Part shown: positions 1 through 6,881 of the stretch, in pieces
How the letters are laid out: each line of letters begins with the position of its first letter
Numbering within the stretch: the first letter of the stretch is position 1
Source: Candidatus Aquidulcis sp.
Lineage (GTDB): Bacteria > Chloroflexota > Anaerolineae > Anaerolineales > E44-bin32
DNA: 11,146 nt
NCBI GenBank assembly: GCA_020723365.1
Contig: DYJB01000007.1
Location: forward strand, 1-11,146
Direction of reading: 5' to 3'
Program-made: the position numbers and the translations under genes
Notes under the pieces: model-generated
Told to the model about the DNA's origin: nothing
What the model saw: the letters and a program-made list of their open reading frames with translations, nothing else
Database searches by the model: none

Positions 1-233
1 CCGGCCAGCGCCGTGAATGCCGGGTACCCGGGCACTCGCCGGCCGTCGTAGCCTCGCAGGCTGCCGGATGCGAGCACGTCACCGAGCCTCAGGTAGGCGC
101 TGGTGTCGCTGTACTCAACCGGGGGGTAGGCGAACCACAGGACGAGCCGCTGCGCGAGCCCAAACACAGCCAGTGAGGCGCCGCCGATCCACACCCGGGC
201 GGCAGCCCGCATCGGCCGGCGCTCAGCGTCCAT
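1..233 (-). CDS. Integral-membrane glycosyltransferase (GT-C, ArnT/PMT-like), N-terminal fragment
   Basis: The gene runs off the left edge, and about 77 N-terminal codons are visible. After a short basic leader (MDAERRPMRAAAR) comes one hydrophobic segment, about residues 14-34. Next is an outside-facing acidic stretch, EYSDTSAYLRLGD, and then a basic, proline-containing stretch ending RRVPGYPAF. An early membrane segment, an acidic SD(T)xxY motif and RxPGYPxF is the usual N-terminal layout of lipid-phosphosugar-dependent glycosyltransferases of the GT39/GT83 type (established knowledge). These add a sugar from a polyprenyl-phosphate donor on the outer face of the membrane. The start ATG overlaps the end of the upstream GT4 gene by 11 nt. 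A second in-frame ATG (codon 8, at 212) would remove the overlap. Its place after a flippase and a GT4 gene supports a glycan role. With only the N-terminus visible, the family call is moderate and no substrate can be named. Confidence 0.6.
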   Translation of the reverse strand, partial: MDAERRPMRAAARVWIGGASLAVFGLAQRLVLWFAYPPVEYSDTSAYLRLGDVLASGSLRGYDGRRVPGYPAFTALA

Positions 234-1371
234 GCGGCCCGCCACGATCCAGCCCCTCCAGGCTGCGCCGTGCCCTCTCCACCCACGAGTACTGTTTGGC
301 GTCAAGCCGCGACTGCCGACCGAGCTGCTCCCGCCGTCCCGTGTCCTGTTGGAGGGTCTCCAGCGCCCGGGCCCAGGCGGCGGCATCATCGGGCGGCAAG
401 AGTACGGCGTTTCCGGGATTGAGGACCTCGCGGAAGACCGGCAGATCCGAGGCCACGATGGCGCGTCCGGTCGCAAGGTACTCGAAGGTCTTCATCGGGC
501 TGGCGACCTGGCCAATGTCGCCTCCGCTCGATCCGGCGATCGAGCGCTGCGACGGCATCACCAGCACCTCACACGCCGCCTGGCAGACCGGCAGATCGGC
601 ATTCGGAACGAAACCGAGGAAGTGTACGTTGGCCGCGCCGGCCTGCCGCGCCCGCACCTGCCACGTCTCCCCGGCCTGGGGTTCGCCTCCGATGACGACA
701 AGGTGCGTGCCGGGCAGACGCACGGCGACCTCGACCAGCAGTTCGATGCCGCGTCCGGCGTACAGGTGGCCCGTGTAGCCGATGGTGAAAGCCTGCGGCC
801 AGCCCAGCCGGCGGCGCGCTTCTGCCGGCGCCGGCAGGTCCTGGTAGCGCTCCAGGTCGACGCCCATGGGCGCCACGCGCACGGAACCGGGCTCCGACGG
901 GAGCGCGTAGGCTGCTGCAGCGAGGTCGCGCAGCGCCGCGGTGATCGGCAGCAGGCGCCGCGGGCCCCTCCCTCGCAGGAAGGCGCGCAGCAGCCCCGGG
1001 CCGAACCTCCCGGCGGGCAGCTCGTGCAGCTCGAGCACAACCGGCAAGCCGAGGGGCGCCGCCAGGGCCGCCGTCTGCAGCGGCCAGGCGTAGATCAGGT
1101 CCGGCCGCCAGCGCCGCGCCTGGAGCATGGAGGTCAGGGCGTAATCGTAGCGGCGCAGCGGCGGCCAGGCGCGGCACCAGGTGATGTCTATCGGCCCGCG
1201 CACGCCGTACTGCCGGCCCAGGTCGGCCCAGGCTGCGCGCGGCGCCGGCCCCGGCAGCCACAGCCGGACCTCATGCCCCAGGTCGAGCAGCGCCTGGCAC
1301 ACCTTGAGCACCTGGATCGAGTTCGCCGTCCGGGAAGGCACGCGGGCCGTGGAGAACACCGCCAGGCGCAT
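223..1371 (-). CDS. GT4-family glycosyltransferase (GT-B fold)
   Basis: A 382-residue protein of normal length for GT4 enzymes, which transfer a sugar from a nucleotide donor to a growing glycan at the cytoplasmic face of the membrane. The N-terminal acceptor domain begins MRLAVFSTARVPSRTANSIQ, followed by LLDLGHEV, about residues 29-35, a common GT4 opening. The nucleotide-binding half has GYTGHLYAGRGIELL (198-212), a hydrophobic strand LVVIGG (224-229) and VHFLGFVPNADLP (249-261). It ends with SPMKTFEYLATGRAIVASDLP (291-311 region), whose FEYLA glutamate (E297) corresponds to the second Glu of the EX7E signature. The first Glu is absent; position 289 is Val, as in a subset of GT4 enzymes with an SPxKxFEY motif. 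The start lies 3 nt after the flippase stop, and the end overlaps the next gene by 11 nt, so the genes are probably cotranslated. Donor and acceptor are unknown. Confidence 0.85.
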   Translation of the reverse strand: MRLAVFSTARVPSRTANSIQVLKVCQALLDLGHEVRLWLPGPAPRAAWADLGRQYGVRGPIDITWCRAWPPLRRYDYALTSMLQARRWRPDLIYAWPLQTAALAAPLGLPVVLELHELPAGRFGPGLLRAFLRGRGPRRLLPITAALRDLAAAAYALPSEPGSVRVAPMGVDLERYQDLPAPAEARRRLGWPQAFTIGYTGHLYAGRGIELLVEVAVRLPGTHLVVIGGEPQAGETWQVRARQAGAANVHFLGFVPNADLPVCQAACEVLVMPSQRSIAGSSGGDIGQVASPMKTFEYLATGRAIVASDLPVFREVLNPGNAVLLPPDDAAAWARALETLQQDTGRREQLGRQSRLDAKQYSWVERARRSLEGLDRGGPHGR

Positions 1372-1374
1372 GCT

Positions 1375-2748
1375 TCAGCCTGCAGCGGCGCTGCCGGCCG
1401 CCGGCCCGCCCCGCACTTCAAGCAGGCCCTTGCGAACGAGGATGACGGAGGTCACGATCGAGTACCCGCTCCACATCAGCGCCATTCCCGGCGCGCCCAG
1501 CATGGGCACGAACAGGGCGATGCCGATCACCTGCAGCGCGCCGACCGCCAGGTAGGTGCGCGTCGGGTAGCCGGCCTGCCCCAGGGCATGCAGCAGGATG
1601 CGCGTCCAGTAGAACACGTTGACGACCAGCACCCCGGCCAGCAGGATGGCCATCGTTGGATAGGCGGCGCCGTACTCGGCACCGTACCACGAAAGGAACC
1701 ACGGCCCGAGCACGAGCAGTCCAAGGCAGGCCGGAACGGCCCAGGCTGAGGCGATCAGGCTGCCCGTGCGCAGCAGATGGCGAACGTTGGCCCACTGGCG
1801 TGCGGCGCACTCGCGCGCCAGCTCCCGATAGGTGGTGCCGATAAGCGGGTCGACCGGCACGAAGATGACGCTGATGAAGGTGCGGGCCGCCTTGTAGTAG
1901 CCGGCCGCCACCGGGCCGCTGAACAGGCTCACCCACAGGATATCGCTGTCGCGTGTGACCAGGTTGATGGTGGTGCTGACATTGGTGCTGAAGGCGAAGC
2001 GGGCCAGCTCACGCCCGTGCTCGCGCAGCCCGGCCAGGGGCGCCGTCCACCACCGTCCCCCCCACCTGCGCCCAGCCTCGACGGCCGCCGCCAGCGTGAT
2101 GCCGACAGCCCAGGCCGCTTTCCCGATCAGATAGGCCAGGACGATCATGCGCACATCGCCGCGCGCGACGAAGGCGCCGGCAATGAGCGCCAGCGTGAGC
2201 AGGCTCTGCGCAATGGTCAGCGCCGCGATGAGCCGGAAGCGGTTGAAGTACTGCAGCAGCGCCGTTGAGCTCTCGGCCATCAGGTTGGCCAGCAGCACCA
2301 GGCCGTAGAGCGTGAAGAGCCCGCTCGTGGCGGCGTCCTTGCCCAGCAGGACCGCCGCCAGCGGGGACAGCAGGACGACCAGGCCAAAGGCCACGAGCGA
2401 GCTCAGCATCTCCGTCAATCCGGCGGCCTTGAAGACCGCCATGGCTTTTTCGGGCTGCTCCTCGGCGCTGAACTTGCCCACGTAGCGCACGACGAGCTCG
2501 CCCATGCGGAAGGAGGTCAGCCGATTGACATTGCTGGCGAAGACCGTGACGGTGCCCAGCAGTCCGTAGCCGGCGGCGCCCAGCAAGCGCGCGGCCATCA
2601 GCGTCTGCAGGAACGACAGCGCCGCCGAGGCGGTGTTGGCGGACAGGATGTAGCCCGAGTTGCGCAGGACGCGCTGGACGAGCGGGTTGTGGACGAAGCG
2701 ATCCGGCACGCTCCGCAGCGGGGGGAGGGAGGGCCACATCGCCGGCAT
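1375..2748 (-). CDS. Wzx-like polysaccharide flippase (MOP superfamily)
   Basis: A 457-residue, strongly hydrophobic protein with roughly 12-14 alternating membrane segments, the expected size for polysaccharide exporters of the MATE/MOP superfamily. The N-terminal part (residues 30-90) shows the family pattern: SGYILSANTASAALSFLQTL, then AARLLGAAGYGLLGTV and a cytoplasmic loop ending GELVVRYVGKF. A second repeat unit starts near FAFSTNVSTTINLVTRDSDI (251-270). These proteins move undecaprenyl- or polyprenyl-linked sugar units from the inner to the outer face of the membrane (family knowledge). Neighbours are nucleotide-sugar enzymes upstream and glycosyltransferases downstream, which fits glycan export. 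The start ATG is 6 nt after the epimerase stop, and an alternative ATG lies at codon 4. The C-terminus is short and rich in Ala/Gly. No Wzy-type polymerase is visible, so whether it works in a Wzx/Wzy route cannot be told here. Confidence 0.85.
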   Translation of the reverse strand: MPAMWPSLPPLRSVPDRFVHNPLVQRVLRNSGYILSANTASAALSFLQTLMAARLLGAAGYGLLGTVTVFASNVNRLTSFRMGELVVRYVGKFSAEEQPEKAMAVFKAAGLTEMLSSLVAFGLVVLLSPLAAVLLGKDAATSGLFTLYGLVLLANLMAESSTALLQYFNRFRLIAALTIAQSLLTLALIAGAFVARGDVRMIVLAYLIGKAAWAVGITLAAAVEAGRRWGGRWWTAPLAGLREHGRELARFAFSTNVSTTINLVTRDSDILWVSLFSGPVAAGYYKAARTFISVIFVPVDPLIGTTYRELARECAARQWANVRHLLRTGSLIASAWAVPACLGLLVLGPWFLSWYGAEYGAAYPTMAILLAGVLVVNVFYWTRILLHALGQAGYPTRTYLAVGALQVIGIALFVPMLGAPGMALMWSGYSIVTSVILVRKGLLEVRGGPAAGSAAAG

Positions 2749-2754
2749 CAGGCG

Positions 2755-3732
2755 TCAGTCGCTGGTGGCGATGGACCGCGCCCACTCGCGCTCGGCGCGG
2801 TACCACTCGAGGCAGGCGCGCAGCCCGTCTTCCAGGCCGAGGCGCGGCTCCCATCCGAGCAGCCGGCCGGCCTTGCCGATGTCGGCCCAGGTGGCGCGCA
2901 CGTCGCCCGGAGCCTCGGGCCAGTGATCGATCACGGCGGGCTTGCCCGCCAGCCGCTCGAGCATGCGGATCATCTCGCTCATGGCGACCGGCCGGTCGCT
3001 CCCCAGGTTGATGACCTCGAAGCCCAGCGGCTTCAGGGCGGCCAGCGTGCCGCTGACGATGTCATCGATGTAGGTGAAGTCGCGCTCCTGCGACCCGTCA
3101 CCGTACAGCACGATCGGTCGTCCTTCTTCCACCCACTGCACGAAGCGGAAGATGCTCATCTCCGGCCGCCCGGCCGGCCCGTAGACGGTGAAGTAGCGCA
3201 GGATGCTGACATCCAGTCCATGGAGAGCATGGAAGCTGTGGCAAAGCATCTCCGCCCCGCCCTTGGTGGCGGCATAGGGCGAGAGCGGCCGGCTGATGTC
3301 GGCCTGCTCTTGGAACGGGCGCGGGTTGTGCACGCCGTACAGGCTCGAGGTCGACGCCTGGACGAACTTGGGGATGCCCTGAGCGCGGCACAGTTCGAGC
3401 ATGTTCAGCGCCCCGACCATGTTGGCCTGCACGTACAGGTCCGGGGCGCGCACACTGGCGCGCACGCCGGCGCGCGCCGCCAGGTTGAGGACGGCGTCGA
3501 AAGGCCCGTGGCCGGGAAGCGCCTGCACAGCGGCGGCGTCGGCGATATCCAGGCGCAGGAAGGTGAAGCCTGCCTGGGCCTGAAGGCGGGCCAGGCGCCA
3601 CTCCTTCAGCCGCGGGTCGTAGGCGTCGTTGAGGTTGTCGACGCCGACGACCGTCTCACCGCGCCGCAGCAGCTCGGCGCACACCTGCGCGCCGATGAAC
3701 CCGGCGGCGCCCGTCACCAGGAAGCGGGCCAT
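2755..3732 (-). CDS. NAD-dependent nucleotide-sugar epimerase, UDP-glucuronate 4-epimerase-like
   Basis: A 325-residue extended short-chain dehydrogenase/reductase. The Rossmann motif GAAGFIG sits at residues 8-14. The catalytic set is the STSS stretch near 127-130 and Y153xxxK157 in SPYAATKGGAEM. The early loop VDNLNDAYDPRLKEWRL (31-47), followed by GPAGRPEMSIFRF (185-197), RDFTYIDDIVSG (217-228) and PGDVRATWADI (275-285), matches UDP-glucuronate 4-epimerases (CapI/WbnF type) better than GalE or dTDP-glucose dehydratases (family knowledge). These convert UDP-glucuronate to UDP-galacturonate through a 4-keto intermediate, keeping the bound NAD. The preceding gene is a nucleotide-sugar dehydrogenase that would supply a UDP-uronic acid; its stop overlaps this start by one base (TAATG), so translation is likely coupled. 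An N-acetylated uronic acid substrate is possible given that neighbour. The general class is sure; the exact substrate is inferred. Confidence 0.85.
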   Translation of the reverse strand: MARFLVTGAAGFIGAQVCAELLRRGETVVGVDNLNDAYDPRLKEWRLARLQAQAGFTFLRLDIADAAAVQALPGHGPFDAVLNLAARAGVRASVRAPDLYVQANMVGALNMLELCRAQGIPKFVQASTSSLYGVHNPRPFQEQADISRPLSPYAATKGGAEMLCHSFHALHGLDVSILRYFTVYGPAGRPEMSIFRFVQWVEEGRPIVLYGDGSQERDFTYIDDIVSGTLAALKPLGFEVINLGSDRPVAMSEMIRMLERLAGKPAVIDHWPEAPGDVRATWADIGKAGRLLGWEPRLGLEDGLRACLEWYRAEREWARSIATSD

Positions 3733-5072
3733 TACAGCGTCGTCACCTTGGGATCGTGGACCCCGGCGGCGGCCAGCGCGTTGCGGCTGTCGAACACCAG
3801 CTTCGCCCGCTGCGCCACGGCGGCGTAGTCGATGGCCGTGTGATCGGTGACCACCACCACGCAGTCGGCGGCGCCCGCGGCCGACAGCAGATCGGGCACC
3901 GAGGTCAGCTCCCAGCCCTCATGCTCCAGGCTGGCGACATAGGGATCGAAGTATTCCACCGCGGCGCCCTTTTCGCGCAGCAGGCCGATCACGTCCAGGG
4001 CCGGCGACTCGCGCAGGTCCGAAACATCCGGCTTGTAGGCGGCGCCCAGCACCAACAGCCGCGCGCCCTTCAGCGGCTTGCCGTGTTGGTTGAGCAGGTC
4101 CTGGATCCGCTGCACGACGTAGCGCGGCATGCTGGTGTTGATCTCGCTCGCCAGGTCGATCATGCGGGCGTTGTACTTGAGACTCTTCAGCTTCCACGAC
4201 AGGTAGAGCGGGTCGATCGGGATGCAGTGGCCGCCCAGCCCCGGCCCGGGCGTGAAGCGCATGAAGCCGAAGGGCTTGGTGGACGCCGCCCGGATGACTT
4301 CCCAGACGTCGACGTCCAGCCTCTCGCACATCAGCGCCATCTCGTTGACCAGGGCGATGTTCACGGCCCGGAAGGTGTTCTCGAGCAGCTTGGTCATCTC
4401 GGCCACTTCGGCCGTCGTCACCGGCACGATGGCCTTCATGGCCGGGCCGTACATGGCCTGCGCCACGGCGGTGCAGGCGGCGGTGATGCCGCCGATGACC
4501 TTGGGGGTGTTCTCGGTCGTCCAGTCCTTGCGCCCCGGATCGACGCGTTCGGGCGAGAAGGCCAGGAACACATCGACGCCGACCTTCAGCCCGGAGGATT
4601 CCATCTCCGGCAGCAGCATCTCGCGGGTCGTGCCGGGGTAGGTAGTCGACTCCAGGATGACGACCAGGCCGCGGTGGATCGAGGGCTTGATGGCCTGCAT
4701 CGCCGACAGGATGAAGGACAGATCGGGGTCGCCGGTCTTGCGCAGCGGCGTCGGCACGCAGATGCTCACACCGTCCATCGCCGCCAGGGCGCTGAAGTCG
4801 GTCGTGGCCCGCAGCGTTCCGGCCCGCACCAGGGCGGCGACGTCGGCCGACGGCACATCCTCGATGTACGACTCGCCGCGCGACAGGCTGTCCACCTTGG
4901 CGGGGTCCAGGTCGATCCCGGTGACCTGCAGGCCGGCCTTGGCCAGCGCTACGGCCAGCGGCAGTCCGACGTAGCCCAGTCCCAGGATCCCGACCCGCGC
5001 CTGACGGTTCTCAAAGCGCTGGAGCAGCTCCTGCGCCGCCGGCGGTAGATTCGCCCTCTCCATCTTCGTCAC
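3732..5072 (-). CDS. Nucleotide-sugar 6-dehydrogenase, UDP-GlcNAc 6-dehydrogenase (WbpA) type
   Basis: A 446-residue UDP-sugar dehydrogenase with the normal three-part build. The N-terminal NAD domain has ILGLGYVGLPLA (29-40). The middle domain has the Lys/Asn motif EMTKLLENTFRAVNIALVNE (225-244) and the catalytic cysteine C283 in PGPGLGGHCIPIDP. The C-terminal UDP-binding domain has AAYKPDVSDLRESPALD (344-360). The enzyme oxidises C6 of a UDP-hexose twice, using two NAD, to give a UDP-uronic acid. GGHCIPIDP with FSPERVDPG (172-180) is characteristic of the UDP-GlcNAc/UDP-ManNAc dehydrogenase branch (WbpA, TviB, WecC). UDP-glucose dehydrogenases usually carry GGxCFPKD instead. I start at GTG 5072, because an AGAGGA Shine-Dalgarno lies 4 nt upstream of it; the ATG three codons later would leave a 13-nt spacer. 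It follows the uracil-DNA glycosylase gene by 24 nt and overlaps the epimerase start by one base. Confidence 0.9.
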   Translation of the reverse strand: MTKMERANLPPAAQELLQRFENRQARVGILGLGYVGLPLAVALAKAGLQVTGIDLDPAKVDSLSRGESYIEDVPSADVAALVRAGTLRATTDFSALAAMDGVSICVPTPLRKTGDPDLSFILSAMQAIKPSIHRGLVVILESTTYPGTTREMLLPEMESSGLKVGVDVFLAFSPERVDPGRKDWTTENTPKVIGGITAACTAVAQAMYGPAMKAIVPVTTAEVAEMTKLLENTFRAVNIALVNEMALMCERLDVDVWEVIRAASTKPFGFMRFTPGPGLGGHCIPIDPLYLSWKLKSLKYNARMIDLASEINTSMPRYVVQRIQDLLNQHGKPLKGARLLVLGAAYKPDVSDLRESPALDVIGLLREKGAAVEYFDPYVASLEHEGWELTSVPDLLSAAGAADCVVVVTDHTAIDYAAVAQRAKLVFDSRNALAAAGVHDPKVTTL

Positions 5073-5076
5073 GCGT

Positions 5077-5082
5077 TCCTCT
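5077..5082 (-). promoter_or_regulatory. Ribosome binding site of the nucleotide-sugar dehydrogenase gene
   Basis: AGAGGA on the minus strand lies 4 nt before GTG 5072 and 13 nt before the next in-frame ATG (5063), which favours the GTG start. A heptamer GTCAGAG occurs twice just upstream in the same 24-nt gap. I see no promoter or terminator there. Confidence 0.5.
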
Positions 5083-5096
5083 CTGACCCTCTGACT

Positions 5097-5711
5097 CTAG
5101 AAAAGGTTGAGCTGCTGGGGAGGCGCCTTCGGTTCCGTCTCGCTGGCCGTCGGCGCCGCGCGCTGGATCAGCTCCGGCAGGCGGGCGAAATCCGCCTCGA
5201 TCTCCCGCCGCAGCGACGGCTGGTGCAGCGCGGCCGCCGGATGGTACATCGCCACGACCATGCGGCCATTCACCAGGCGCGCCTGCCCGTGGATGTCGCT
5301 GATGCGGGTGTTCGGAAAGTAGCGCGCCATCGAGAAGCGGCCCAGGGTCACGATCACACGCGGTTGGATGGCATTCACCTGCCGCTCCAGGTATCCGGCG
5401 CAGGCCTGGATCTCTTCCGGCAGCGGATCCCGGTTGCCCGGCGGGCGGCACTTGACCACGTTGCCGATGAAGACCTGCTCGCGGCTGAGGCCGATCTTGG
5501 CCAGCAGCTCGTCCAGGTACTTGCCGGCCGCGCCGACGAACGGACGCCCCTGCTCGTTCTCATGGAACCCCGGGCCCTCGCCGATGAACATCAGCTCCGA
5601 GGCGGCCGGCCCCTCGCCCGGCACGGCGTTCTTGCGGGACAGGTGGAGCTTGCAGGCCTCGCAGCCGCGCACCTCCGAAGCGACGGCGCGCAGCTCGTCT
5701 TCGGCTTTCAC
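5097..5711 (-). CDS. Family 4 uracil-DNA glycosylase (4Fe-4S)
   Basis: A 204-residue enzyme that removes uracil from DNA to start base excision repair. It shows the family 4 landmarks: four cysteines for the iron-sulfur cluster (C17 and C20 in a CxxC, C88 in GNVVKCRPPGNRDP, C104 in EEIQACAGYL), the uracil-pocket motif GEGPGFHENEQGRPFVG (44-60), and the histidine motif MYHPAAALHQP (155-165). Family 4 enzymes occur in thermophiles and many bacterial phyla lacking or supplementing Ung. The last five residues are QLNLF, preceded by about 15 linker-like residues; this resembles a beta-clamp-binding motif (see findings). The GTG start overlaps the rimI stop as GTGA and has a GAGGT ribosome binding site 5 nt upstream, so it is well supported. 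It sits between rimI and the glycan genes, with no sign of its own promoter. Confidence 0.92.
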   Translation of the reverse strand: MKAEDELRAVASEVRGCEACKLHLSRKNAVPGEGPAASELMFIGEGPGFHENEQGRPFVGAAGKYLDELLAKIGLSREQVFIGNVVKCRPPGNRDPLPEEIQACAGYLERQVNAIQPRVIVTLGRFSMARYFPNTRISDIHGQARLVNGRMVVAMYHPAAALHQPSLRREIEADFARLPELIQRAAPTASETEPKAPPQQLNLF

Positions 5712-6217
5712 TCAGCACCTCGCATCGCCCGCCCTGGTCGTGAAGAGAGCCCGGTCAGGGTCATCAGGAGCGCATCTTCATCGTTGTCGCGGTAGTAGGC
5801 ACGCCGCCGGCCGACCAACTCGAACCCGTACTTGCGATACAGCGTCACCGCCGCCCCGTTCGACGGCCGCACTTCGAGGGTGGCCAGCTCCGCTCCCTGG
5901 CGCCGCGCCTGATCCAGTGCCGCCAACAGCAGGCGCTCGCCCAGACCCTGGCCACGCAGGTCCGGGTGGACGGCCAGGGTCGAGATGTGCATCTCGTCCA
6001 CCAGCAGCCAGTAGCCGAGGTAGCCGGCCAGGCGTGTCCGCCCCGACCAGGCAACCTCCGCCACGAGCAGATGGGCGACGTCGTTCTCGGTCAGCTCGAA
6101 GCGGAAGCTCCGCTCCGGCCAGGGCAACGCAAACGACAGGCGATCGATCTCCAGCACGGCTGGCAGATCGTCCACCGTCATGCCGCGGACGGTGGCCTGC
6201 AGGATGGCCGCACTCAC
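5708..6217 (-). CDS. rimI: Ribosomal-protein-alanine N-acetyltransferase RimI (GNAT)
   Basis: A 169-residue GNAT acetyltransferase. In Escherichia coli RimI acetylates the N-terminal alanine of ribosomal protein S18; in many phyla the homologue modifies other N-termini as well. Visible landmarks are the N-terminal MTVDDLPAVLEIDRLSF (13-29), the acetyl-CoA motif HPDLRGQGLGERLL (84-97) with RGQGLG, then LEVRPSNGAAVTLYRKYGF (114-132), and the RimI-type ending YYRDNDEDALLM (141-152). The GTG start at 6217 forms a GTGA overlap with the tsaB stop. The in-frame ATG at 6181 (codon 13) is an alternative that would still keep the whole fold; no clear ribosome binding site decides between them. rimI beside tsaB and tsaE is a recurrent bacterial arrangement. 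A short tail of about 12 residues after the GNAT core has no recognised motif. Confidence 0.88.
   Translation of the reverse strand: MSAAILQATVRGMTVDDLPAVLEIDRLSFALPWPERSFRFELTENDVAHLLVAEVAWSGRTRLAGYLGYWLLVDEMHISTLAVHPDLRGQGLGERLLLAALDQARRQGAELATLEVRPSNGAAVTLYRKYGFELVGRRRAYYRDNDEDALLMTLTGLSSRPGRAMRGAE
5717..5721 (-). promoter_or_regulatory. Ribosome binding site for the uracil-DNA glycosylase GTG start
   Basis: GAGGT on the minus strand, inside the last codons of rimI, is 5 nt from the GTG at 5711. This decides the non-ATG start and points to reinitiation at the GTGA overlap. Confidence 0.55.
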
Positions 6218-6879
6218 GGGGAGGGCTCGCTCGATGTCCGCAGGTAGACCGGGACGACCTGGGCGGGCTTCAGGTCCCAGCCCGAGCGGAGCTTGTGCCA
6301 GGCGATCTCGGCCAGGACGCCGGGCCGGCGAACGCTCAGCGCCGGCGGCGCCAGCTTGGCCTTCGGCTGTGCGGCAAGCACCTCACGCCCCTCGTCGTCC
6401 ACTTCGCCGCAGACGTACGTCGGCGCTTCGAGGCGATCCCTCAACTCCGGCCAGGTCATCACGTCCGGCTCGCCGGTCGCCTGCCAGCCGGAAGCCTTCC
6501 ATTTGTACCATACGCCCGCGACGCGCCCGCGGCCGGCATGCAGCAGCGCCAGCATCGGCTCATCCCGCCGCGGTTGCCCCCACGCCAGGATGTCGAGGGT
6601 CGGCACGCCCACCAGGGGAAGGTTGTGCGCCAGCGAGAGGCCCTTGGCCAGCGCCACGCCGATTCGGAGGCCGGTATAGGCTCCGGGGCCGATGGCCACG
6701 GCCACGGCGCTCAGGGCGCGCGGCGTGATGCCCGCGCGCCGCAACATCAGCGCCACCTCCGGCGCCAGCTCCGTCGTCTGCCGGCGGCCGCCGACCCAGG
6801 TGCACTCCGACAGGATGGCGTGACCGTCGTGCAGGGCGAGTCCGATGCGTTGGGTGGCGGTGTCGATGGCCAGCAGCAT
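6214..6879 (-). CDS. tsaB: tRNA t6A biosynthesis protein TsaB
   Basis: TsaB is the inactive-kinase-like partner of TsaD in the complex that transfers threonylcarbamoyl to A37 of ANN-decoding tRNAs. The protein has about 221 residues. It opens MLLAIDTATQRIGLAL, and the diagnostic loop IGPGAYTGLRIGVALAKGL is near residues 63-81, followed by GVPTLDILA (91-99) and ALLHAGRGRVAGVWY (111-125), the positions of GPGSFTGVRIG and AxxDARMGEVY in E. coli TsaB. I use the ATG at 6879. It matches the family N-terminus and has a GGGGG stretch 6 nt upstream (6886-6890). A TTG at 6885 would instead overlap the tsaE stop as TTGA and add two residues. It sits directly after tsaE and overlaps rimI by 4 nt. TsaD and TsaC are not in this window, so they must be encoded elsewhere. 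Confidence 0.9.
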   Translation of the reverse strand: MLLAIDTATQRIGLALHDGHAILSECTWVGGRRQTTELAPEVALMLRRAGITPRALSAVAVAIGPGAYTGLRIGVALAKGLSLAHNLPLVGVPTLDILAWGQPRRDEPMLALLHAGRGRVAGVWYKWKASGWQATGEPDVMTWPELRDRLEAPTYVCGEVDDEGREVLAAQPKAKLAPPALSVRRPGVLAEIAWHKLRSGWDLKPAQVVPVYLRTSSEPSP

Positions 6880-6881
6880 CG

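Noticed and set aside
232..1749. Open frame of 505 codons on the plus strand opposite the GT4 and flippase genes
   Set aside because: Low-complexity Arg/Gln/His/Gly-rich translation, no motif; it crosses the boundary of two real minus-strand genes. An antisense shadow.
2689..5048. Two long plus-strand frames (379 and 430 codons) opposite the epimerase and dehydrogenase genes
   Set aside because: Both translations are His/Gln/Arg/Gly-rich with no family signature, while the minus strand has complete enzyme motifs.
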